A DNA stretch of 64,000 bases, taken from NCBI GenBank assembly GCA_012861695.1, contig JAAOOA010000457.1, forward strand, positions 620,514 through 684,513. The letters are read 5' to 3'. A program made the translations under genes and the position numbers. The notes below the pieces were generated by a model. It was not told where the DNA came from. It did not search any database and saw only the letters and a list, made by a program, of their open reading frames with translations. Origin of the DNA: Trematomus loennbergii (lineage: Eukaryota; Chordata; Actinopteri; Perciformes; Nototheniidae). The stretch's first letter is position 1. Each line of letters opens with the position of its first letter. Shown in pieces: positions 22,226 through 33,937 of this stretch.

Positions 22226-22585
22226 TTTATTACAGAAGTTTGGGAAGCTATCAAGGTTAGAAGGTCAGCTTTCTGTCCCCAGAGTCAAACTAAACATGGA
22301 GAAGTTCACTTAATATGCTCCAAACATCTGGAACAAACTCCCAGGTCCGCTGCAACTCTGACTACTTTTAAATCCAGGCTGAAGACTTTTCTTTTGCCGC
22401 TGCTTTTAATTGAACTATTCACATCTTAGACGGCACTGTAACTTCTATTCATGTATTTAGTCTTTTAATGTTTATTTTATTATCTTGACTGTTTTGAAAT
22501 GCCATTTTCTTAAGATCTTTCATTGTTGTAAAGTACTTTGAATGGCCTTGTGTTGAAAGGTGCTATATTAATAAACTTGCCTTAC
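22226..22585 (+). mobile_element. LINE (L2/Rex-type) ORF2 C-terminus and 3' end
   Basis: Encodes a typical LINE tail reading close to TTFKSRLKTFLLPLLLIELF, then the 3' UTR with GTAAAGTACTTTGAATGGCC and GGTGCTATATTAATAAAC. Heavily 5'-truncated, located in the first intron of the S100 gene. Confidence 0.75.
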
Positions 22586-23439
22586 CGAGAACAGTCGGAT
22601 GAGAGTTCAATAAAAGAGCCTAACGAGGGGGAACACGGTGAAAAAGCATCTTATTATTTTATCTTGTAGTAGCATTTGCAGTCGGTTTCCAACATTTCCA
22701 AATACTCGTGCTTCAGTGTTAGTCTCAGTTCATTAACACACTTTGCATTTGGCATTCAAAGGCTTTTTAATTAGCTCCCTGATCTCAGCGGAGTGAATGA
22801 TTAACGGCAATCATGGAGACTCATTAAAGCAATGTGACGCCGCAACATTCACAAAAGTGATGTAGCACTTCTGGCTCTCTTACCGTGGATCGAGAGTGAG
22901 TTATTCACACACTCTCAGACTTCTATAGAGCAGCGCTGCATTATTAACTCGAGCACGTCTCTGCTCATAATGATGAGAACCGTCAGACATTGAAACGATG
23001 AAACCTGACCACAGTTAAGCCTCGGCACAGAGGCATCAGGTAGTTTCCGTGAGGTAATGAGAGCCACCTTTGCATGCTGCCCAGCTGGGGTCTGTCCTTT
23101 GTGTTCATGGAGGGTGGGGGTGAGCTGACTCAGCCACCCCCCGAAGCAGCGTCTCATGTGTCTAATAGACTCAGTTTTTAAACCGATCAAACTCACATAA
23201 CCTGTTTTTAACCTGCATTTTATTTGGCTTACGGCTAAATTGAGCACAATTAGGACATCTTCTATCTTCCATAGTTTTCTCTCTTCACTGTTCATTTTAC
23301 ATTTATATATTCAGTTAATATTCCATCTGTCACATACTTATGTATAATAATACCTTGCTTTATACTGTATCTCGTTATTTCACATTTGTAAATTCAACAT
23401 GTATATTTTCTACTTTCTTGTTTGTCTCTTGTCTTTTAA

Positions 23440-23515
23440 TTTTTATTGGTCAATGCCGTATCTTTTAACACAAACATTTCCCACATTGGGATCAATAAAG
23501 TTCTTATCTTATAAC
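23440..23515 (+). mobile_element. LINE 3'-end fragment
   Basis: Ends GGGATCAATAAAGTTCTTAT followed by CTTATAAC, the opposite orientation of the retroposon end at 21510. Confidence 0.6.
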
Positions 23516-23689
23516 AACATGAATACGATATAACAATACTTTATATAAACAATCTTTGTTTTCTATGTGGAACAAAACTGCTCAAATCATCATCTTTTAT
23601 TTTTTTAGAAAAGCGCATATAAGTTTCATGTATTATTTATTGTAACATAAGTCGGACATTTTTCATGCATCACAGCAGCTCCATTTGCA

Positions 23690-24045
23690 ACATCAAGAAA
23701 GATAAAGGAAATAAGGATACATAACAGACACATTTTTGTATTGATTGTGTTTATTATATAACAAATGTCTTATTGCTCAATGTAAAGCACTTTGAATGTG
23801 TGTGTTTTAAGTGACATTTTTTAAAAGCCTTTAAAAGTTGGACCTTTTATAAGTAATCCATCAAGACATCAAGACAAACAAAGGATACAAGGATAGAGAC
23901 ATTTAACAGACATTATTTCCCCATGTTGTCTGTGTTTTTTATTATAAAAAATGTGTTAATGCTAAATGTAAAGCACTTTGAATGTGTGTGTTTATCTAAA
24001 TGAAGTAACATTTTAAAAAAGCTTTTAGAAGTTGGACCTAATATC
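23690..24045. repeat. Diverged tandem duplication of about 180 bp
   Basis: TGTAAAGCACTTTGAATGTG followed by TGTGTTT, and AAAGGATACAAGGATA-like sequence, occur twice (about 23690-23860 and 23870-24045), each preceded by ACAGACA and followed by AGAAGTTGGACC or AAAGTTGGACC. Confidence 0.7.
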
Positions 24046-24357
24046 CAATCAATTTGTTTTCCTGCGTTGCATAATTGAACGGCTTAGGTATCCTTTACTG
24101 ACAGAAGTTAAACAGATGAAGCCAAAAGCAAACAACTCTTTTCATTAATGACATTTACCTTTCAGGAAAATGTGCGTACAGAATATTGTGTGCCAGAAAA
24201 TTAGGAATCGACTGAACAATCCCAATAACAACACCACAAAGTAACGTCTTTGAAAACCGGATCAGTACAAATCCACAGAAATGCTGAAGTACCATTTTTG
24301 TATTTAGTGTTTAACTAGTTTGTAATACAATGTTGGTGTTTTATTAGGGGATATATG

Positions 24358-24558
24358 GGGAGGCTGTGGGTTAGTGGGAGAGTGCGCTGAACTTTGAATC
24401 AGGGGGTAGCAAGTTCGAGTCCCACTGCAGTCAGCATGTCGTTGTGTCCCTGAGACACTTCAACCCAAATTGCTCCTGTGGGGATTGTCCACAGTACTGA
24501 ATGTATGTAAGTCGCTTTGGATAAAAGCGTCTAACGAGTGACATGTAATGTAATGTAA
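24358..24558 (+). mobile_element. tRNA-derived SINE, copy 1
   Basis: A pol III B-box-like sequence (AGTTCGAGTCC) is preceded by an A-box-like TTAGTGGGAG. A conserved body follows (CAGCATGTCGTTGTGTCCCT), then an L2-type tail (GTCGCTTTGGATAAAAGCGT) and ATGTA repeats. It ends about 50 bases before the S100 coding exon. Confidence 0.88.
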
Positions 24559-24609
24559 TTAGCGACTGCCCTGATTTGTCATTGCAGGCATTAACTACAG
24601 GACTGAAAT

Positions 24610-25014
24610 ATGGCTTCCCACCTGGAATCCTCCATTGAAGGCATCATTAAAGTCTTCCACTCCTATTCTGGAAGAGAAGGTGATAAATACAAGCTGAGCA
24701 AGTCGGAGCTGAAGAACCTGTTAGAGGGGAATTTGGTGACTCCATGAAGGTGAGTAATGGACTGTAACAAAGGTTTGACACCTCACTATAATTAGAATAC
24801 AATTTATAATTAGAATACCATTTATAAATAGAATACAATTTATAACACTTAAAGGTCCCTATTATACTGTTTTTTCATAAATATATATATAGGTCTCAGA
24901 TATATATATATATATATATATACATACAGAGCCTGTATGTATATGCCGACTATATAATATATATATATATATATGTATGTATTATGTATGTATGTATGTA
25001 TGTATGTATGTATG

Positions 25015-25050
<36 letters not shown>

Positions 25051-26973
25051 TATATATATATACATATATATATACACATACATATATATACACATACATA
25101 CAGAGCCTGTCTCTGATTGGCTGAAACACCAAACCGATCATTGCAGCATCCCATAATCCCCTCTGTTTCAAAGTGCTGATTCTCTGTCTGTTACTTTAGA
25201 TGAAATAAGGAGCCCCTCCCCACGCCCCTCTGAGAGAGATTTGGTTAAAAAACAGAACAATGGTGCTCTAGGAAGAGATTCAGGTGATAAGGTGGGGGGG
25301 GGGGGTTGTTACCTTGGTTGGTGATTGGCTAATGGTTACACAAGCCAAAACATCGTTATGACATCACAAAGTGGCCAAAATCTGATCAGCTCATTTTCAG
25401 ACAGGTTTTTATAGAAATGGATCAGGACAAAAAGAGAGAGAATCTTTGTTCCTGAAACTTTCAGAGTCTCTTTCTCTTTCCGTCTCCTTTTTCCTTTTCT
25501 TTATGGGGACGGTTTAGTCATCATGAATCCAAAGTTTTGGGCTCTACACAAATACAAAATGAATATTTCCGAAGAGTACTTAGTGTTCAAACGGAGGAAA
25601 ACAATTGACCCTTGTGTTGTCTTCCTATTGACTTTTCTCCTCCCAGTTTGACTATTTATGAATATAAAGTATCACCCAAATCTGTCACACCAATTAAGGC
25701 AACTTTATTCCTACTTATTACCACGAGTGCTACTCTTCTTTTTGAAATGTATAGTCAATAGACCTAATTTACACAAAATCAAACCTAATTTCTGAGTAAA
25801 CAATTCACCAGAAAGGCTCTACATTTGAATAAAATCCAAAATCTAATGAAAGAGATCATGATTCTTTTCTCGTGGAAAACAAGTATACAATCAAACATGT
25901 TATTTTTCTGGCACTAACATAAAGCAAACCTTTATCCCAACATAAAAACATTTTGGAGCGGGTCAAATTTTACCGGAGGACAACAGGAAGGTTAAATTGA
26001 CCAGACTTCTTTCCGCAGATTGATATGACGCACATAGACAGCCAGGGGTGTCAAACTCAAATACACAGTGAGCCAAAATTAAAAATGGGTACTAGTCGAG
26101 GGCCGGACTGGTTCAATGTTTATTGCAAAACTTATTGAAATGAACTTATTGCACATATTAAACCTGGAACTAACAAAGCTTAAATGATTGCCTATAAAAA
26201 AACATTAAACATTAAATAATCAGTTTCATTCATTTCTTATGGCTCTATCTGCAGAGTCATTTCTTATGAGTACATTTCTCCACAGGCCAACAACAGCTTC
26301 AACAAAACTATTTCCCTCAAAGAAAAACCAAACATGCCCTGTTGTCGTGAGAGAAAAAGTGCAGAAGGAAACATCCATGTAAACTCAATTTGCTGCTCTG
26401 TGATGCTAGTTCAAGCCAGATACTTGGCATCTCATCTTGGGTGCAAGTTCATCAATGTTTGGGTTCAGTCTCTGAGCTGAGGAAACCCTCAGGATTGACT
26501 GAAGGTGTGCGTGATACACCGGAGGGACAGATCTAATAGTCATTCAAAATTATTCTGCGCGCCGAAATGAAATCCACCACGGGCCTGATTTGGCCCCCGG
26601 GCCTTGAGTTTGACACATGTGACATAGACCCTAAGCAACGGTCTGTTGGCGAACAATAGCAGATCTGGGCAGTGCTATAGTGTCTGGTTATCTTAACACC
26701 CCATGGTTTTTTAAGGCTTTCAAGTACATTTGCCATAAACAGTTGATCTTGAGTGAAAAAAAATAGATTCTTCCCTGTTTTATTTTCTTTATGCTGTTTC
26801 TGTTTCAGAGCTGCAAGGACCCCCAGGTGCTGGAGCACATTATGAGCGGGCTGGATGAAGACAAGGACGGGGAAATCAGCTTCCAGGAGTTTGTCGTTCT
26901 GGTTTTTGAGCTGACTGTGACCTGCAATGAATTCTTCCAAGACATGAAGGACCAGGGTTCTAAGAAAGTCTGA
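24610..26973 (+). CDS. S100-type EF-hand protein gene, first coding exon frameshifted
   Basis: Two coding exons: 24610-24749 (ATG; donor AAG|GTGAGT) and 26809-26973 (acceptor TTTCAG|AGC; stop TGA). Exon 1 gives [20 protein letters not shown] and the S100 pseudo-EF loop ([14 protein letters not shown]). Exon 2 carries a canonical EF-hand loop, [12 protein letters not shown]. An intact product would have about 101 residues, normal for S100 Ca2+ sensors that act as dimers. Read literally, exon 1 is 140 bases, one short of a phase-0 exon: the run GAGGGGAA near 24724-24731 lacks one G, giving a premature stop soon after. Restoring a single base to the count makes the phases fit exon 2, so it is a sequencing indel or a recent inactivation. 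The intron holds a TTAA element and a hAT element. The S100 paralogue is not identified. Confidence 0.88.
24853..25470 (+). mobile_element. TTAA-type element, family C, copy without minisatellite
   Basis: Starts AGGTCCCTATTATACTG after TTAA (24849-24852). It shares GATCATTGCAGCATCCCATA and TCCTGAAACTTTCAGAGTCT with 47145-47580, but has no 37-bp repeats. A TA/TATG tract (24880-25105) has expanded within it. The right boundary is unclear. Confidence 0.75.
24880..25105. repeat. (TA)n / (TATG)n microsatellite
   Basis: Alternating TA runs and TATG/TGTA tetranucleotides inside the S100 intron element. Confidence 0.95.
26040..26621. mobile_element. hAT-type MITE with 8-bp target duplication in S100 intron
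   Basis: Left end AGCCAGGGGTGTCAAACTCA, right end CTTGAGTTTGACACATGTG. Identical ACATAGAC at 26032-26039 and 26622-26629. GGGCCGGACTGG and GGCCCCCGGGCC motifs inside are typical of this fish family. Confidence 0.88.
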
Positions 26974-27112
26974 GCATTCAGAATAAATCCCTAATCCCTC
27001 CTTTACATCATTAAGATCCAAACAATATTATGATTTGTGGAACTTTCAATCACTACAAACTAAATGTCATGATTCTGATATTTCTTTTTGTCCTTGAAAG
27101 GTCTTCCACCTC

Positions 27113-27118
27113 AATAAA
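27113..27118 (+). terminator. Likely polyadenylation signal of the first S100 gene
   Basis: AATAAA about 140 bases after the stop, followed within 30 bases by a GT-rich stretch. An earlier AATAAA lies at 26982-26987. Confidence 0.6.
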
Positions 27119-29700
27119 GATGTCATCCTTTACACGCGTGTCCTTTTTAAAGAAGCAAGCTGGACTGCTTAATAATGTATTTTAAACACTATGGCAGAAA
27201 TAAAATGTACATACATATAGATTACATTTGTATTTACATATCCCAAGATAACCATGTGTTTCACAGCTTTAAAGACAGCATCTGACACCATCTGTCATTA
27301 GACCCTTACAGTACAACACACAAATAAATAATCCCCATAATCAAAGAAATGAAAGAAACTTGAGGAAGAACATCAGAGGAAGGACCGACAGACGTGCAAA
27401 AGAGGTCATCAAGTTAAAGAATAAAACAACGTTAGGCCCGAGAGCCCCCGGTAGAGGGGGCTGCGGTTTTTTTTTTCACGAAACTGTGTCTCAGGGCTTC
27501 TTAATATTTAAAAACCTATTAATGTGTCATACCAGATTAACGGGAAGAAAATCAGCTTTTGGGAACAGGTCTCATTTAATTGGAGCTCTGCTGCTGCTTG
27601 TATTTTACTTACTCTGTAAAGACTACGTAATTCTTAATTTTGAAAAAAGAGAAATGCTCTTTTATCCAAAAATAAGACCCTCCAGACTGAAACACTTCAC
27701 TAGTTTACTGGCAACCTTGAGCCCCACCCAGTGGCCGTTAGAGGTACTTCATGTCAGCCTGACGTCATCTCATCCATCAGCTCTGTTTTAATCTGATGGA
27801 AAACATTGGCACAAATGATGTCAGTCAGAAACATTCTGGCTGCGCATTTCAGAGAGACTGCAGTCACTTTGACTCGCTGATAAAACAGACGGGTATCGAA
27901 TGAACGCACTGCAGACGACAGAGGCTTCTGTGCATTTATGAGAGCATTTGCAAGTCATTTGAATTCCTCTCTGGATATGTCTCATGTAGATAGGGTTGTA
28001 GGGTGTGATAATGATCAAGGTTATGCTTTGAACGTGTTCCCCTTTAAGTGTGATATACTGATGCATTTCCTGTGTCATGCTTACTAGCTGGATTGACCTG
28101 CCTTTGATCTACGTTCATTGTAATTCATTTTATAAGTAGAGTTTGTGTTTTGAAAGAATACGACTTAAAACTACAAATTCTGTTTATTCACACACAGGAC
28201 ATTTTGTTAGAATGTACCACTTTCTCTTTCACTACAAGTTTCCCCATATGTTAACAGATGTTTTGAGAATTTCACACATTTCATTTAACTTTTCAGCACA
28301 AATTAAAGCAGCATCTCATTATCATTGTCTGTATTGATTAATGTCTTTAAAGGTGCTTCAATAATCTACCCGATAGCAATCAAAAGTATGCAAACCAAAG
28401 TATCCAGTTCATGCTTCCAACTAGAGTAACTGTTAGTAGAATCTGAGGAAGATACTGTATGTTTTATTTAGGTCTAACAGTTGTTTATGACCATGATCTC
28501 ATCCTGTCTGCAGATTCACGATGGATACAAAATGGTTGTCTTATTTCAAACTTGTAAAGAGAAAATGCACCAATGCTTGACCGACTTGTAATAGGTTGTA
28601 AGAGACGTTCTTTGATCAGGTCCAAAGCTATTGAGTAGATGCAACTATCAGGCATGTTTTGCACACCACTATTATTTTGTATTTGTCCGATAGACATCCT
28701 CTCAGTATCCTGTCTTCTAATACGTCAACGCTGTGCAGATCCATAAGTTTTAAACGAAAAAAAACATATTTACCGGACACATTTTGAAGATATCTGTTTG
28801 TTATGTCTCTAAAATTATGCAAAGCACTGTGACGCCTGAAGGGCTTATTAGGCCTACTACTTGAACAAAACCTTGAGCACATCCCTTTGTTTGATTCTGT
28901 GCTCCTTCTGTTTTGTATACTGAGGTAACAATGCTGGAAGTGCATTCAAAAGCTCTCAGACATCTGCTTTCATTCATCCGATTCTCTGTGGTTCTTCATT
29001 TCAGAGAAAGAAGAACTGTACGGTCACCTTGACAAGCAGTTAAAACCGAAATTGAAGCAACATAATGCAGGCAACACAGACTTTAATGAGATTATAGGAG
29101 CATTCACTAACCATTTGAATTGCTCTCTGAATGGCTCTTTTCTTGGTCTATGGATAGAATTGCACTACATGTACTGATTTGACCTTTTTTACAGATTGGG
29201 TTAATCATGCATGCACCACTTAAAAGATAAAAAGGACTGACCTATATGTGAATCTTGTGAAAAATATATGCTTTACTCATACTGCATATCCTTATATATT
29301 ATTAAATGAGGATATCCAGAATAAATCATATATTATTTATATTTAATCAAAGCATTAAAAAAAAAAAAAGTGTGGATATATTATCATTTATTCAAAAGCT
29401 AGAAAACGTATTCAGTTTCCACATTTTTAGGGTAATTTTCATTCATCTTCAGTGAGGCTCCACTCAGCTGTAATGCAAAGATGTATTGTGAATTAGAAAT
29501 AAATCTTTCCTGCATTAAGTTATGAGAAGATTGTTAAACTCTCCTAATTTTCTTAATTAAGAATGAGCCTTGTACTTCCATAACACTGTCAGAGTCACAA
29601 TGAATAGTCTAAAAAGTTGTATAAATCAACGCTGCAGCACCAACAATGTTCTGTTTCCCCTCACAGTCTTTTACCTTCCAAAATCCATAAATGTTTCCAT
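27119..29700. other. No gene seen between the S100 gene and the second SINE
   Basis: AT-rich intergenic DNA. Open frames are short and lack domains or splice context. Confidence 0.45.
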
Positions 29701-29704
29701 TATA

Positions 29705-29900
29705 ACGGAGGCGTGTGGCGTAGTGGGCTCTCCGTAGGTGTTGGGATCAGGGGTCACAGGTTCAAACCCCACTGCAGTCAGCATGTCGTTGTGTCCCTGA
29801 GACACTTCACCCCGAATTGCTCCTGTGGTGATTGTCCACAGTATTGAGTATGTAAGTCGCTTTGGATAAAAGCGTCTAACAAGTAACATGTAATGTAATG
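29705..29900 (+). mobile_element. tRNA-derived SINE, copy 2
   Basis: Same family as 24358: A-box-like GTGGCGTAGTGGGC, B box GGTTCAAACCCC, the CAGCATGTCGTTGTGTCCCT body and a GGATAAAAGCGTCTAAC tail with ATGTA repeats. Confidence 0.9.
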
Positions 29901-30411
29901 ACTTTGGCTTTTTGCAACTGTGTTTGTTCTCATTTGCAAAATCATTAAAAAAAAACAGGACAAAAGCCAAGCTTACCTTAAAGATCTGAAGTTTACCCAA
30001 ATCGGTCTATTATTGGTAGTTAGTGATGGACTTTATAACCTGCCATAGAACAAATGTGAATATACTTTTGTCTGAATTGTGAGATCTCTGAGTTGAGACA
30101 CACTTGAAATCTAAAGCAGAGTTTCCAGATACTGCAGAGCTTCAAGGTTGGTATGCAATTTTTTCAGAAGGGCTTTATAAATATATACTAAGGGAAGCAG
30201 GCTGCGGCTGTCTTTGTTAGGCTTGTATTCTCTAAAGTGAGAGAGGGCCACCCTCCTGTCACAGTCACAGTGTATAGTCTCAAGCCATCTGCCATATCGC
30301 TTTGAAACAAAAATATCTCCAGTGAAGGGTCAAGGTAAGATGGTGTCTTTATCTCTCTAAAATAGAAATAAAAACATAGAGAGAGAGAGAGAGAGAGAGA
30401 GAGAGGTTTAA

Positions 30412-30745
30412 AGCAGCCCTATTCTCGTCTTCAGGTTCATATTAGTATTTGATGCCTCTACTGTCTCAATGCTTTAATGTTCAAAAAGCTCTTATTTCTC
30501 TCAAACTGCCTGTGCTGCAGCACCTCTTTTCACCCTCTGTCTGAAACCAGAGTCCAGTCTGCCAAATTGGTTAGCTGGCGGCTCTGTTGTGATTGGTAAA
30601 CCAGCTTAGAGATGTCCCCCTATCGTTTACGATCTGTTGGAGCGCTAGCCAATAGAATCGTAAGTGCACGGAAGTAAACAAAGCCTTTGCAGACCATTTG
30701 CATGCACAAAAGTACATAACACATTAGAGGAAAGGGACAACCCCC
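30412..30745 (+). mobile_element. TTAA-type MITE, family D, copy 2 (3'-truncated)
   Basis: Starts AGCAGCCCTATTCTCG after TTAA (30408-30411) and matches 9460-9850, including GCCTGTGCTGCAGCACCTCT. The right inverted end is not found. A (GA)n run precedes it. Confidence 0.65.
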
Positions 30746-31500
30746 ATAGACTAAAAAGGTCTCTTTAATCTGGAGTTCCTCCTGAGAGAGCCTAATGATG
30801 CTCACATACTCTAAACTATAAAAAAAACTAGACACATTCCTATTAGGCACAGGTTAAACGGCTACGTCATAGCCTACATCCACGGTTTCACTAACACATA
30901 CATGAGAGGAAAAGCATTTTAGGTTAAATGCAGCTCTCAAAAGAACAGCGCACAATGCAGTCTGGGGAAACTCAATAGGGGCTCATAAAAAGACTTATTA
31001 ATGATGTAACAGCAGCTTGTCTGACAGCCGTTTGTGCAGACACTCCTCAGAAACACAGCGCTGTGGTGGCATGATACGGCAGCCGGGAGCAGAGACTGTG
31101 AAATGTCAAGCAGCGATATGGTTTGTTGGTTCAAGACAGAGAGGAGAGGCAATACAAAGCGGAAAACTAACGGCCATAACAACACATCAGCAGCTCCCAG
31201 CCACGCATGCACAGTGCCATCTAGTGTTGTGTTTGCATGTGGCACCTGCAGCGTTATGACTGGAATCGCTTATTTTACTGGAGGATTTGAATACTTTCCT
31301 AAAAGAGGCTAAATCCATGTCATTCATACTGTACACTTACTTCTAAACTCATTTGATCTTTATAAAGGGTTCATCCAAGTTCAAAGGTAACACCTTGGCT
31401 GTACTTGTTGTTGTCTATTGATACTTATCTACGCTGTCTTAACCTCATTTTTTAAGGCAGTATCTTGCATAAAACGGAAGTGATGGATACAAATCAGGGC
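30746..31500. other. No gene seen
   Basis: Non-coding. Overlapping frames at 30937-31312 on both strands show no domain. Confidence 0.4.
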
Positions 31501-31504
31501 AGGT

Positions 31505-32132
31505 CTGGTCTTACTGTTTTTATATAAATGGATCAGGACAAAAAGAGAGAGAATCTTTGTTCCTGAAACTTTCAGAGTCTCTTTACACAGAGGGGACACA
31601 TGTTGATGTAGAAGAGACATGAAGAAGAGGGGACACATGTTGATGTAGAAGAGACATGAAGAAGAGGGGACACATGTTGATGTAGAAGAGACATGAAGAA
31701 GAGGGGACACATGTGGATGTAGAAGAGACATGAAGAAGAGGGGACACATGTTGATGTAGAAGAGACATGAAGAAGAGGGGACACATTTTGATGTAGAAGA
31801 GACATGAAGAAGAGGGGACACATGTTGATGTAGAAGAGACATGAAGAAGAGGGGACACATGCTGATGAAGAAGAGACATGAAGAAGAGGGGACACATGTT
31901 GATGTAGAAGAGACATGAAGAAGAGGGGACACATGTTGATGTAGAAGAGACATGAAGAAGAGGGGACACATGTTGATGTAGAAGAGACATGAAGAAGAGG
32001 GGACACATGTTGATGTAGGAGAGACATGAAGAAGAGGGGACACATGTTGATGTAGAAGAGACATGAAGAAGAGGGGACACGTGTTTATGTATAAAAGACA
32101 TGAAAAAGTGGATTTTGCATAATAAGTGACCT
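31505..32132 (+). mobile_element. TTAA-type element, family C, 5'-truncated copy with minisatellite
   Basis: The right end GCATAATAAGTGACCT is followed by TTAA (32133-32136). The body matches 47515-48160. The first half of the element is missing. Confidence 0.8.
31591..32101. repeat. 37-bp minisatellite, about 14 units (copy 1)
   Basis: The unit begins AGGGGACACATGTTGATGTA and continues GAAGAGACATGAAGAAG; unit starts at 31591 and 31628 show the 37-base period. Units differ by one or two substitutions. Long minus-strand open frames across it are repeat artefacts. Confidence 0.95.
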
Positions 32133-32136
32133 TTAA

Positions 32137-33446
32137 AACAACAAAAGCTGGAAGCATTTCTGTGAACTATTAGTGGCGTTAAACCTTTTACTGAGCAGCA
32201 CCTCATGGTACAAGTATCACATTGGAAACAGTCAGTACATGTCATAGAGATCGTTAGCATATAGGCTTCTTTGGTTTTCCTTCACAAGTTTCTAAGGCTG
32301 CTGTTTTATAACTAAAAATAATAAAATCACGATACAGCCTGATCAGTAATTTGTCCAAAGTCGCAATGGCGCTATCAATCTGATGCCAGATCATTAATCA
32401 AAATCCTACGCTGTATACGTCTACTGTATACTTCTGTTAAGAAAGAAAAATAGATGTTCTAGTATATGCATGTTCATGTTCTTAATTATTGTTAAGAGTT
32501 GATTTCTCGTGCTCTATCTGCCGAAGTTGACACATTGCAGACAGTGTGCAGCGCATATGGAGATCAGTTGTGATAAAAAGACACAAAAAAGACTGCTTCT
32601 GAAAAGAGATTCAAACAATAATTGTGCATGCTATCTTATTATTCAGTAGACAAGACACTCGACACAGAGTTCACATAACATTGTGTTTCAAATGGATTTA
32701 GACCGTATCTTGTTTTCTCATCAAGTCTTTATAATCCAACATGCACGCTGTCACCTCAGATGGCACCAGGAAATACAAAACATGGAAGTGGTTTACATCA
32801 TCTTGAAGCTGAGAGCCTGAACCCTGTGAACCCTGGTTTTAGTAATCAGAAATACAAATAATGATGTAATAATTAAAAAACTAGTGAAGAAAGGGTTTGA
32901 AATGAGTCTATGATGGCATCCCAAGGCTCTTCTTGTCTTATAAGTTGGTGAAGCTCTTTTTGTGGTAATTTGACATATTTGGTGCTACATTTAAAATGTG
33001 TTATATTTGAAACGTGGCCGGCTGCTGCTACAGAAACGAAGCAAATATAAAAAGACAAATGTGCCAAAAGGCATGAAAACAAATATTCACCAACTTGATG
33101 AAACATGCACAGTTTTAACTTAAAACATGGCATTAATGAAACGCTGCAAGAAGCTACAGAAAAAACACTAAAAAGTGATGCAAACAGCTGGGAACGGAGC
33201 ACTAATTGACGTTTGGGGATTCAAAAGATGGCCATAATATCGGAATTATGCGATCACATTCTTAAAATAAGTAGATAAAACGTTCTAACAACAGAGACAC
33301 TTTAGAATCCCCGCACGTCAACAGGTCCCAGCTGTGTGTGTCATTTATTTGTGTTTTTATTTAGCTTCTTGCAGCATTTTTTATTTGCAACATTTTCGTT
33401 TATGCTGCGCTCTTTCTAAACAGTAAGTATTCAAGTATTCAAATCC
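32137..33446. other. No gene seen
   Basis: AT-rich intergenic DNA with no recognisable exon. Confidence 0.45.
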
Positions 33447-33450
33447 TTAA

Positions 33451-33933
33451 AGGGGACCTATCATGCAAAATGCACTTTTGTACGTCTTTTATACATGAAT
33501 ATGTGTCCCCGGTGTTCCAGGGAACTCACCAAGTGTCAGAAAACACAACCCTCTCTATTTTCCTCCATACCCAAATCTCTAAAAAAGGGGCTGCAACGGA
33601 TCTGATAAAACTGATCCAGATTTGAACACTGTCCTGACGTCAGGACTGGTGCTACGGCTATTGGGCCAACTCCACCAATCAGGAGGAGACAGCCACGGCC
33701 ATTGCCGTTCGAAAGCGCTGGAGATGCTGTAGTACATATGCCAGGCCAGTAGATGGTGCTGTTCTCACAGAATCTGCCCTTGCAAGCAGAGCAAAAAATG
33801 TCAAATTGAGCAAAATGAGGCATGGCTCAAATGCATGATCTGTTTGGTATTTTGAAAAAAAAAAAGTATAAATATGCCTTATATAGGTATGGTCCTACAC
33901 TATATTATTCAAATATAGCATGATAGGTCCACT
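33451..33933 (+). mobile_element. TTAA-flanked MITE, family A, copy 2
   Basis: 483 bp; ends AGGGGACCTATCATGC and GCATGATAGGTCCACT; TTAA at 33447-33450 and 33934-33937. Confidence 0.9.
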
Positions 33934-33937
33934 TTAA

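Noticed and set aside
24358..24558. tRNA gene candidate
   Set aside because: The A/B boxes belong to a SINE with an L2-type tail, with no complete cloverleaf; the same holds for 29705-29900.
27360..27791. 143-codon plus-strand frame
   Set aside because: No domain, includes a poly-T run, and has no supporting splice or promoter features.
31429..32260. Three overlapping long minus-strand frames of Cys/Ser/Pro-rich repeats
   Set aside because: They are translations of a 37-bp minisatellite in all three frames, with no start context, splice sites or domain.
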